Shown here piece by piece: positions 21,593 through 31,309 of a DNA stretch of 64,000 nucleotides (position 1 is the stretch's first letter; every line of letters starts with the position of its first letter). The stretch spans positions 669,889,889-669,953,888 of the forward strand of contig NC_135236.1 in assembly GCF_051348905.1 (NCBI RefSeq). The letters run 5' to 3'. The position numbers were made by a program, and so were the translations under genes. The stretch is from Ranitomeya variabilis. Lineage: Eukaryota; Chordata; Amphibia; Anura; Dendrobatidae. Below the pieces are notes generated by a model, which saw nothing but the letters and a program-made list of their open reading frames with translations, did not search any database and was not told the origin of the DNA.

Positions 21593-22215
21593 GGGAGCTG
21601 CGGGCCCATCATACTGTGTACAGGGGAACTGTGGGGGACATCATTATGTTTGTCCGAGAGCTGCAGGCCCATCATACTGTGCATAAGGGAGCTGCAGGCC
21701 CATCATACTGTGCATAAGGGAGCTGCAGGCCCATCATACTGTGCATAAGGGAGCTGCAGGCCCATCATACTGTGCATAAGGGAGCTGCAGGCCCATCATA
21801 TTGTGTATAAGGGAGCTGCGGGCCCATCATACTGTGTATAAGGGAGCTGCAGGCCCATCATACTGTGCATAAGGGAGCTGCAGGCCCATCATACTGTGCA
21901 TAAGGGAGCTGTGGGCCCATCATACTGTGTATAAGGGAGCTGCAGGCCTATCATATTGTGTATAAGGGAGCTGCAGGTCCATCATACTGTGTATAAGGGA
22001 GCTGCAGGCCCATCATACTGTGTATAAGGGAGCTGCAGGCCCATCATACTGTGCATAAGGGAGCTGCGGGCCCATCATACTGTGTATAAGGGAGCTGCGG
22101 GCCCATCATACTGTCTATAGGGGAGCAGCGGGAACATCATGCGGTGTATAGGAGTTATGGGATCATCATACTGTGTATAGCGAAGCTTTGAGCTCACCAT
22201 ACTGTGTATAATGGA
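21593..22215. repeat. Minisatellite, 31-bp unit
   Basis: About twenty tandem units of GGGAGCTGCAGGCCCATCAT followed by ACTGTGCATAA. Inner units are almost identical and edge units are degenerate, so the array grew from the centre. On the other strand it contains ACAGTATGATG, as do the arrays at 16290 and 28400. Confidence 0.92.
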
Positions 22216-22999
22216 GCAGTACATGGGGGAACTTAGGGGACATTATTAAATGTTAAGTGTGCCCACATTAAGCATTATTGTTATAGGGGCACTCAGAGTA
22301 TTGTGACAATCAAAGTTGCATATGGAGTATTATTACTTCTTGGGCAAAAATGTGGAGGGCACTAGGAAAGGGCATTAATATTTTCCAGGGGGACAATTTT
22401 ACTCTCTAGAGAGCACAAAGGAGGCATTATTACTATTTAAAGGGCACAGTGGTGGCATTATTTTGTGGGGCGGTAAGAGTAGCCATTAATGTACACACAG
22501 CAGGTGCAGTAATAGGGACACATACGGCAGCAGCGGCTCAGTTTTGGGATATCGGCAGGATGAGGAGTTTGTGCAGATTGGGGAAAGATGGGGACAGTGC
22601 AGGAAATGTGAGAAGTCAGATGTGTCATTGTTGTATTCTCTGCAGACGAGTCGTGGCTGGAGAAGTCGTCATGTCGGTCTGGGCCAGATGGAAAAGATGG
22701 GAAAGTGAACTATTCCATCAGAGAAAACGTCAGCTGTAAGTCACCATCTATAACTGTGCTGTGATCTCTTATATGTTCTGCAGAACTGGTATCTACCACT
22801 ATACGGTCACAATATGGCGGTAAAATCAATGTTTGTTTTTGTATATAGATTTATTTTCAATAACAGCGCGGTCATATTCTGAGGTTCCACTATATTCACA
22901 ATTAGAGTGCGCAACCGTAGTTGTAATCAGGGTTAGCTGGTTAGGGGCCCACTCAGATGTTTCGCCCCCCCCTAAGTTGAAACCCTAGCTACGCCTCTG
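21593..22999 (+). mobile_element. hAT-like non-autonomous element, copy 1 (3' part)
   Basis: The right end CTAGCTACGCCTCTG is the complement of a hAT-type terminus, CAGAGGCGTAGCTAG. Order: 31-bp array, spacer rich in GGGCA and GGCATTATT, then an exon-like module at about 22640-22738 with TTCTCTGCAG before and GTAAGT after it. A reversed copy spans 26458-28760. The 5' end was not found. Confidence 0.6.
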
Positions 23000-23272
23000 G
23001 TCTCATCCAACATTGAATGGACTCATTAGTGATCTGCAGTATGCATTGCAAGATGATGATTGTTGTGACCTCTCATTGTACAGGAAAATATAGTGAGACC
23101 TGGCTAAATGAGCTCATGGACAAAATGGATAAGGATCCTGGGGATGAAGTGGTGCAAAATGTAAATGGTGAACAGAGCTGAAACAACACATAAGGTTGGA
23201 CTGGCCCACGAGAGCGCCAGAGAATCCTCCAGTGGGCCCTAGCTTCTCATTCAGGAAAGCTTATAGTGCAAA
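23000..23272. other. Spacer, dispersed-repeat flank
   Basis: Holds GTTGGACTGGCCCA and CAGTGGGCCCTAGC words. Related words return at 24640-24672, after the LTR-type insertion, so the insertion may have split an older repeat. Confidence 0.4.
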
Positions 23273-24428
23273 TGTGGCGCCCTAGGGTCCTGGCTGTCAC
23301 AGTAGCATTGCTTTCCTCAAGAGGAGAGTGATGTTACGTTTGGAAGTGATGAAGGCTATCTTTTATCAGGTAATCACAATGCACACAACATGTTCACACT
23401 CCAGACCAGAAGGGGGAGCTCTAAGCCTGTTTAAGGTGAATTCCCCTATAAGTACATCCTGATCTGGAGGGAAAAAGGTGAGAAAGATTGGAGAGTTCAG
23501 GAAGAGAAGAGAGAGCGGACCGACAGAGAGTGTCAGAAAGTCTGAAGGGGCCCTGTAGTCTGAAGTACTACAGCCCCTGTGGAAAGAGACATACAGAAGG
23601 AAAGAACATCGTTCAGTGAGCGTGAAGGAGAGCAAAGCACAGAGGAGTGATATATCAGGGGAGACAAGCTGCAAACGAACTATTCTCCCTCTGAAGCGCA
23701 GATAACCGGTAGCCGACACACCGAGGCAGTGCCTACCTCTATGGGATAAAGCAGAGACAGGCAGGACAGCTGAACTGCAAGTTACCTGTCCGACTTAATA
23801 CCCAGGAGACACGGTGACACCTATAGAGCCCAGGGCATGCTAGAGTCCCTATAAATAGACTCAAGTCACCAGTCATACGGGTTATGTCCTATCCTATACG
23901 GGGGAAAGAGAAGAACAGTGAGGACCTTATCTGAAGCCATAGGCAGTAAGGGACTACAACACCACCGCACTAAAAGGAAGGCTTTTAACTCCATCTGGTA
24001 AAGGGAACTCTGGATTCGCTTCCAAACCGGCCGGACTCTGCCTGCCCTGTGATCTGGTGCCCTGGACTGCGGATGCCTAAAGTCTACAGTAAACCAGGTA
24101 AAGAGTCTGCAAACCTGTGTCCTCGTTCTTTACTGCATCATCCACCATCTTCCATCCACACACCGGGAGCCCTGGGGACATACTTCACCTGTGGGAAGGT
24201 ATACCATCTAGCTGCCATAACATCACCCCAGAGGACCCCTTAAAGCAGCGTCGGTCACCCTGACCGAATACCACAGGTGGCATCACGAACATTGACTTTA
24301 TTTCCCCTTTAAAGACCTTCCCCTCTTAAATGGGCACCCAGGGCCACGGACCGGGTCGCCGCCGTGACAGGTCCCCTTAAGTACTGGACCCGGTACCGAG
24401 TACCCCACAAGCCCTGGCGGGCGACTCA
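23273..24428 (+). mobile_element. LTR-type element (probable solo LTR), copy B
   Basis: 1156 bp, starting TGTGGCGCCCTAGGGTCCTG and ending GCGACTCA, flanked on both sides by CAAA (23269-23272 and 24429-24432). Same family and orientation as 17130-18139, with which it shares long blocks (CCAAACCGGCCGGACTCTGC, GGCCACGGACCGGGTC). No internal retroelement genes are present. Confidence 0.75.
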
Positions 24429-24432
24429 CAAA

Positions 24433-24758
24433 CCTGGCACCTGGCTCCACCATCTGGATTTCAACAGTATCTGAGCAATGGAGTGATAACCGATGGGAGC
24501 CGAATCCTAACATTGTATATCTTATGGCTATACCACTTGATACAGTGCCTGATAAAAATTTGTCAAGGTCCGAATAAGCACTTTAATGATAATGCATTGG
24601 TTTTGTATACATGAAAGGTGGGACCTCAGAATCAAGTCCTCTGGTGGGCCCAATGTTCTTCAGTCTGACACTGACAGCACAGTTTCATTTTCTGTGTAGT
24701 TTCCATTATATGGGGTTGTAGTTCTGCTCCTTTTAAACTAAATGTGAGCAAATGTGAT
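24433..24758. other. Spacer, nothing recognised beyond repeat words
   Basis: GGTGGGCCCAATGTTCTTCAG at about 24644 resembles the repeat words before copy B. No gene. Confidence 0.35.
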
Positions 24759-25108
24759 TTAAAGTGAACCTGTCACCAGGTTTGGCTGATATGAGATACG
24801 GCCATCATCTTTCAGGGCTAATATACAGGATTCTATAATGCTGTATATCTGCCCCCAACCTGACCTGTAAGAGAAGAAAAATAACTTTTATTATACTCAT
24901 CTGCAGGGCGGTCTGGTCTTGGTCAGGTGCCTCCCATCTTCTTGCGATGCCGTCCTCCTGCTTGCTTCATGTGGATGATGCGTCCCTGCCTCATCCACAA
25001 AGTCTCCTCAGCATCGCGGCTCCTGCGCAGGCGTACTTCTCTGTCCTGTTGAGGGCAGAGCAAAATACTGCAGTGCGCAGGTGGCGGGAAAGGTCAAAGA
25101 GCATCTGT
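24759..25108. mobile_element. T2/Kolobok-like foldback, one arm only
   Basis: Begins TTAAAGTGAACCTGTCACCAGG, close to the TTAAAGGRR end of T2-type elements, and runs through a GC-rich tail (CTGCGCAGGCGTACTTC...CAGTGCGCAGG) that in full copies turns back on itself. The return arm is absent, so the element is half lost. Confidence 0.6.
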
Positions 25109-25194
25109 GAGGAACTAGAAAACTGAGGAAGAGGAGTAAGATGGACATAGAGGAGTCCTGTAAGTAAGAAAAAGGCAGAGAAGTCTGTGTGAGT

Positions 25195-26250
25195 ATCCTC
25201 CATCTTATCTCGGAAAGAGAGCACAAACTCCATTTTTGATAAAGACAAAGAGAAAGTATTCTCCATTTTTCTCAGTCAAACAGAGTATTTTCCAGTTATA
25301 TGAGGTAACAGGGAGATAGAGCATCCTTCCTCCATGTTATTTGAGGTATAAGGGAGAGATTGACCCTTCTCCATTTTATCTGAGGTAACTGAGAGAGAGC
25401 CTCCTCCATTTTATCTGAGGTAACTGCGAGACATAGAGCTTCCTCCATTATATCTGAGGTAACAGAGAGATAGAGCCTCCTCCATTATATCTCAGGTAAC
25501 TGGGAGAGATAAAGCCTCATCCATTATATCTGAAGTAACTGAGAGAGATAAAGCCTCCTCCATTATATCTGAGGTAACAGAGAGATAAAGCCTCCTCCAT
25601 TATATCTGAGGTAACAGAGAGATAAAGCCTCCTCCACTATATCTGAGGTAACATTGAGATAGAGCCTCCATTTTATCTGAGGTATCAGAGATAGTCTCCT
25701 CCATTTTATCTGAGGTAACTGAGAGACATAGAGCCTCCTCCATTATATCTGTTGTAACTGAGAGACATAGAGCTTCCTCCATTATATATTAGGTAACTGA
25801 GAAACATAGAGCTTCCTCCATTATATCTGAGGTAACTGAGAGAGATATAATGGAGGCTCTATATGAGGTAGCTGGGAGACATAGAGCCTCCTCCATTATA
25901 TCTCAGGTAACTGAGAGAGATAAAGACTCCTCCATTATATCTGAAGTAACTGAGAGAGATAAAGCCTCCTCCATTATATGTCAGGTAACAGAGAGATAAA
26001 GCCTCCTCCATTATATCTGAGATAACTGAGAGCTAGAGCCTCCTTCATTATATCTCAGGTAACTGAGAGAGATAAAGCCTCCTCCATTATATCTGAGGTA
26101 ACTGACAGAGAAAGAGTCTCCTCCATTTTATCTGAGGTAACTGACAGAGATAGAGCCTCCTCCATTTTATCTGAGGTGCACTGAAAGACAGAGCCTCCTC
26201 CATAATATCTGAGATATACTGACAAAGATAGAGCCTCCTCCATTTTGTGT
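25195..26250. repeat. Minisatellite, about 38-bp unit
   Basis: About 26 copies of TCTGAGGTAACTGAGAGA followed by TAGAGCCTCCTCCATTATA. One unit at about 25840 is inverted (GATATAATGGAGGCTCTATA), an uncommon event inside such an array. Confidence 0.88.
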
Positions 26251-26295
26251 TGGAGACACTGACCACTGACTTCAGGTAGTGAAGAGACTGTGTTA

Positions 26296-26457
26296 GGCCC
26301 GGGTCACACTTGCATGTGCAACGTATTTCTATGCAGCCGCACGCTCCGGTCCCGAGTTCCGGTGGCAGTGCCGGGTATTGATGCGAGAGACTCGTGCAGA
26401 GATCGCAGAGGGGGTGCAGAACTCAGAGCATCGGCTTGTTTTTGTGTATACTGTGGT
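26296..26457. mobile_element. Harbinger-like terminal fragment
   Basis: TTA followed by GGCCCGGGTCACACTTGC at 26293-26313 looks like the TTA-flanked left end shared by the elements at 26560 and 34414. Only a fragment is present. Confidence 0.4.
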
Positions 26458-26559
26458 CAGAGGCGCAGCTAGGGTTTTGGTTCAGGTGGGATGGGGGAGA
26501 ACTTCTGAGTGTGCCCCTACCCAATTAACCCTGATTACAACTATGGTGGCTCACCCTTA

Positions 26560-27600
26560 GGCCGGCGTCACACTCAGCGTAGTGAAATACGGTCCGTATT
26601 TAACGGCCGTAATACGCATTAATGTTCCTAAAACACCGTTCCGTATTCAATGCGAGGATGCGATTTTTACGGACCTTGTATCCGCGTGTCATCCGTATGG
26701 CATCCGTATGGATTCTGTACGGCGATTTTTTTTGCGCAGGCTTGCAAAATGGACAAATCACGGATCCATCGGCTAAAATGTTCCTAAAAACATATATACA
26801 ATCTATATATAGTGAGACACACATTTATATATTTATATTTAATTCAACGCAAGATAGCATAAAAGCCGGTAATTCAATTGCCGGCTTTTGCTATCTCCTT
26901 CACAAACCCGACAGTATATGAGACATGGTTTACATACAGTAAACCATCTCATATCCCTTTTTGTATTACATATTCCTCTTTACTAATGTAACAAGTGTCT
27001 GTGTGTAAAATTTGGGGGCTCTAGCTATTAAATTAAAGGGTTAAATCCCGGAAAAAATTGGCGTGGGCTCCCGCGCAATTTTCTCCACCAGAGTGGGAAA
27101 GCCAGTGACAGAGGACAGATATTAATAGCCTAGAGAGGGTCCATGGTTATAGGACCCCCCTAGCTAAAAACATCTGCCCCCAGCCACCCCAGAAAAGGCA
27201 CATCTGGAAGATGCGCCTATTCTGGCACTTAGCCTCTCTCTTCCCACTCCCGTGTAGCGGTGGGATATGGGGTAATGAAGGTTTAATGCCACCTTGCTAT
27301 TGTAAGGTGAGTGACATTAAGCCAGGTTAATAATGGAGAGGCGTCAATTATGACACCTATCGATTATTAATCCAATAGTATTAAATGGTTAATAAAACAC
27401 ACACACATTATTCAAAAGTATTTTAATGAAATAAAGACACAGGGTGTTTTAATATTTTATTATACTCTCAATCCACCTGAAGACCCTTGTCACCTGAAAT
27501 AAATGTAAACATAACAAACAACAATATTCCATACCTTCCGTCATTCAGTCTTGTCCCACGCTGTAAATCCATCTGCAATTCCATTCATTCACAAAGTTTT
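26560..27600. mobile_element. Harbinger-like element (left part) nested in hAT-like copy 2
   Basis: Left end GGCCGGCGTCACACTCAGCG preceded by TTA (26557-26559). Inside are two strong hairpins (AGATAGCATAAAAGCCGG with its complement, 26849-26897; ATGGTTTACATACAGTAAAC, about 26925-26945). The right end was not located and is probably truncated near 27600-27660, where the host hAT-like element resumes. Confidence 0.6.
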
Positions 27601-28399
27601 ACAGACAGGAGCACAGCTGCATTAGCAGAGCTCCTGGGTGTAAAATGTTTTAACCCCTTCAGATGGATCTACCATATAGTGGTAGATTCCAGTCCTGCAG
27701 AACATTTAAGAGATTACAGTACATTTATTCATGGTGACTTACAGCTGACTTTCTTTCTGGTGGAGTAATTCACTGTTCCCATCTTTTCCATCTGGCCCAG
27801 ACTGACATGATAACTTCTTCCAGCCAAGACACGGCCTCAGAGATTACAACAAAGGCATATATGACTTCTCACATTTCCAGCACTGTTCCTATCTATTCCC
27901 AACCTGCACAAACTCCCCATACTGCTGATACCACAATGCTGAGCTGCCGCTGCCATATGTGTTCCTATTACTGCACCTACTGCCCTCCAGATGGTAAAAC
28001 AAACCTCTAGAATATATTTATGCCCTGTGCAAGTACCCTAGAAAACAGTGCCCACATATTGCTCCTAGAAAGTAATAATACCCTCTGTGTGCCCCTTTGA
28101 CAGTCACAATAGCCTGAGTTCCCGTCAACAATATGTGCCCACTTAACATTTAATAAAGTCCTGAGTCAGCTTCCCTGTACACAGTATGATGCTCTCCTAT
28201 ACCTAGTGTAATGACCTCCACAATTTATAGTACCCCACACACAGTATACTGACCCTTTAGTACCCCCCAAACAGTTTAATGGCCCCAACACTGTATAATG
28301 GGCCCCACACTGTACAAAAAACCCACATTAGCTCCCACACTGTATGATGGCCCCATCACTATATAAAGGACCCCTCGCTGTAATCCCCACAGTATGTGA

Positions 28400-28760
28400 T
28401 GGCCCCCCAGATAGTCTTCATATGGTAAATTGATACTCCCCATAGTCCTCCATACAGTATAATGCACTCCCCATAAGCCTCCATACAGTATAATGCAATT
28501 CCCATAGGCCTCCATACAGTATAATGCACTCCCCAAAAGCTTCCATACAGTATGATGCACTCCCCAAAAGCTTCCATACAGTATCATGCACTCTCCATAG
28601 ATCTGAATGCAGTATAATGTACTACCCATAGGCCTCCATACAGTAAATGCACTTCTCAGAGGCCGCCATATAGTATAATGCACTCCCCATAGGCATCCAT
28701 ACAGTATATTGCACTCCTCATAGGCCTCAATACAGCATAATGCACTTCATATAGTCCTCT
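28400..28760. repeat. Minisatellite, 31-bp unit, second array
   Basis: About eleven units of CATACAGTATAATGCACTCC followed by CCATAGGCCTC. The period is the same 31 bp as at 21593 and an ACAGTATRATG core is shared, but the rest of the unit differs. The - strand stays open (28276-28683) for compositional reasons. Confidence 0.88.
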
Positions 28761-29870
28761 CAGCATCTGAAATGCCCACTCTGTGTCAGTAGTCCATTTC
28801 ACCATCGTCCATCGACTTGGTCCCTTGAGGAGATCTGTCAATGGTGCAGCAATCATGGTGAAACTTGGGATAAACCGCTGATAATACCCCACAATTCCAA
28901 GAAATGCCCTCACTTGCTTCTTGGAAAGTGGTTGCAGCCACTTCTGTATTGCCTCAATCTTATTTAACTGTGTCGCCTCTCCCGACGATGTAGCCTAAGT
29001 ACTTGGCCTCTTTCTTCCCGATGGCAAACTTTTTGGGATTTACAGTGAACCCAGCTTTCCTTAACACATCCAGGATTGCCTGTACCTTTGGAAGATGACT
29101 ACTACAGTCAGGGCTGAAGACGACAATGTTATCAAGGTAGGCTGCCGCATATTTCTTATGTGGAGCCAAGATCCGATCCATCGCCATCTGGAAGGTAGCT
29201 GGGGTCCCCTGCAGACCGAAGGGCATTCTGGTGTACTGGAAACACTCATCCGGTGTCGAGAAGGCCATCTTTCCTTGACACTCTGGGACATGGGGATCTG
29301 CCCGTACCCCTTTGTCAGGTTGAGGGTTGCGATGTACATCGTGGGCCCAAGTCCCTTAATGAGTTCGTCCACACCGGGCATCGGATACACATCACCACTG
29401 GACACCTTATTTAGCCTACGGTAGTTGTTACAAAATCGACACTCGCCATCGGGCTTTGGCACGAGGACAATGGGACTCGAACATCCACTTTTTGTCTCTA
29501 TCAAACCGAGGTCTGGCATTCTCTTCACCTCCTTTGATATGATCTCCTGACGTGCCTCCTGGATTCTATAGGGCTTGAGGTTCACCCTTTCATATGGCTC
29601 TGTTAACACATCCTCTTCCACCACCTGTGCACGCCCTGACAACTCCGAGAATGGGTCACGGTTCCACTGCAGCAGATCTTGACACTGTTGCTACTGGGCT
29701 GGTGTTAGAGTCTCCGTGATTGTCACCTTCTCAACTTTGGTTTCGGGACAGGCCCCCAGGCAAGGAGCTTCCAGCAACTCCTGAACTCGCCATGGTTTGA
29801 GCAAGATCACATGGTACACCTGGTGCGGCTTCGTTCCTCTATGTGTGTTCCTGGAATGATGCCCGAATTC
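28760..29870 (-). mobile_element. Fossil Ty3/Gypsy-type retroelement, polymerase region
   Basis: The - strand pieces match a Ty3/Gypsy reverse transcriptase and its N-terminal linker (29642 down to 28960) followed by the start of the RNase H region (about 28913-28770). No LTRs, gag or integrase were seen. It is broken, with a few breaks in the visible part. It is a different lineage from the 9940-12370 fossil, judging by the protein words. One end abuts the 31-bp array. Confidence 0.8.
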
Positions 29871-29914
29871 AAAACACTACGTGTGAGGGGTTGACTCACT
29901 CAGCTGCTTTCCAA

Positions 29915-30520
29915 GGTAGCAGTCAGTATCACACATGATTTTCTTAAATACACACTTCAGCAGTCAGTATCATACATTTTAGGATTAGATTTAAAGGACA
30001 GCGGACTGTATCACACATGATAGAATTAGTTACAAAACTCAGCAGACTCTATCACACATGATAGAATTAGATACATGGCTATGTAGAATGTATCACACAT
30101 GATAGGGTTAGATAAACAGCTCAGTAGACTGTATCACACGATAGAATTAGTTACATGCCTTAGCAGTTTACATCACACAGGATAGGATTTGATATACAGA
30201 CTGTATCACTCATGAATGGATTAGATACATGGCTCTGGGGCCTGTATCATACATGATTGGATAAGACTGTATCACACATGATAGGATTAGATACACAGCT
30301 CAGTAGACTGAATAAACACATGACGTGATTAGATACACGGCTCATTGGCTGTATGACATGATAGGATTAGATACACGGCAATGTAGACTATCACACGACA
30401 GAATTAGATTAATATCTTTGCTGACAGTATCACACATGATAGGAATAAATACACAGCTGTGGACTGTATCACACACAAAATGAGAGATACGGACTGTATG
30501 ACACATAATAGGATTAAGTG
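29915..30520. repeat. Minisatellite, about 40-44-bp unit
   Basis: About fourteen degenerate units of GACTGTATCACACATGATAG followed by GATTAGATACACAGCTCAGTA. Confidence 0.85.
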
Positions 30521-30529
30521 TTCCGTGCA

Positions 30530-31170
30530 CAGTTACTGTGATCTGAGAGGAGCAGTCATATCATTGCAGCGTTCAGGTCATTGTCATTACCAATGAGCAC
30601 TCACAAGGTCTTGGCACCAGAGCTGCGGCGGTGATTTCATCCAATGACCTGTACTCACAGCTGGATAAAGTCACTGCTGCAGCATTGGTGTTTGGACTTC
30701 ATGAGCGCTGACCTGGTATAGCTGTGATCTGAGTGCCGCATTGACGTGACTGCTCTGCTCAGATCACAGCAATTACAGGTGACAGATGGAAATTGTAATG
30801 CAGCGCACAGCACTGAACTAAAATAAAAGTGGCGGCTCAGATTAATAGTTAGAAAAATGTTTAAACTATATTACCAGTTGAGGGACAATTGATGTTATCC
30901 AAACTAGACATAAATATAATCATATATGTATTTGGGATTCCTATAAATTATTTGGTCCCAGCTGACACTTTCTAAGAAAAATTCACATAATTTAATTTTA
31001 TACATTTATAAACATTTTAACAAAAAGTCTAAAATGTAAAAAAGAATTTGTGATATATTCCCTTTAAGAATCTTTACTACAAATAGCAACCCAATTGTTT
31101 ATAAACAAACATAATGTGAGTGCTTAAAAAATCATCAAATATTATATATGGTTATATCAAATGTCCATTA
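30530..31170. other. Spacer upstream of TRIM copy 4
   Basis: 30540-30800 holds an imperfect inverted arrangement around TGATCTGAG and CTCAGATCACAG, possibly a small foldback repeat. The rest is AT-rich. No gene. Confidence 0.35.
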
Positions 31171-31203
31171 AGTAGTTAACCCTGACTAACATTGTGCTCC
31201 TGA

Positions 31204-31309
31204 GCCCTGCCCTGTATACATTCAAAAGTATAAATCTGACCTATGGTTTCTGAGTATCCGAGAATTGAAGTTTCAGTTTCTCTCTTCCTACTTCCGGCAG
31301 GCGGCAGCC
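31204..31309 (+). promoter_or_regulatory. Promoter of TRIM copy 4: TATA box and exact ISRE
   Basis: AGCCCTGCCCT at 31203-31213, TATAAAT at 31229-31235 and AGTTTCAGTTTCTC at 31269-31282. The last fits the interferon-stimulated response element AGTTTCNNTTTCNC exactly and lies 28 bp before the ATG. The spacing of the three parts is like that of the copies at 6765 and 18956. Confidence 0.65.

Larger units (their letters stand above)
26458..28760 (-). mobile_element. hAT-like non-autonomous element, copy 2 (reversed), interrupted
   Basis: Starts CAGAGGCGCAGCTAGGG, the complement of the end of copy 1, and continues as a reversed copy of 22400-22990: GATTACAACTA at 26534, then, after an insertion at 26560, TATAGTGGTAGATTCCAG at about 27675, the exon-like module (27735-27835), the GGGCA spacer and a 31-bp array. 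Both copies keep the same order of parts. Confidence 0.65.

Noticed and set aside
21593-22215. Regular 31-bp array as a CRISPR
   Set aside because: Units abut with no spacers and the genome is eukaryotic.
31265-31309. 15-residue N-terminal extension of TRIM copy 4
   Set aside because: It starts at TTG, overlaps the ISRE and leader, and is not shared with copies 2 and 3; the ATG at 31310 fits.
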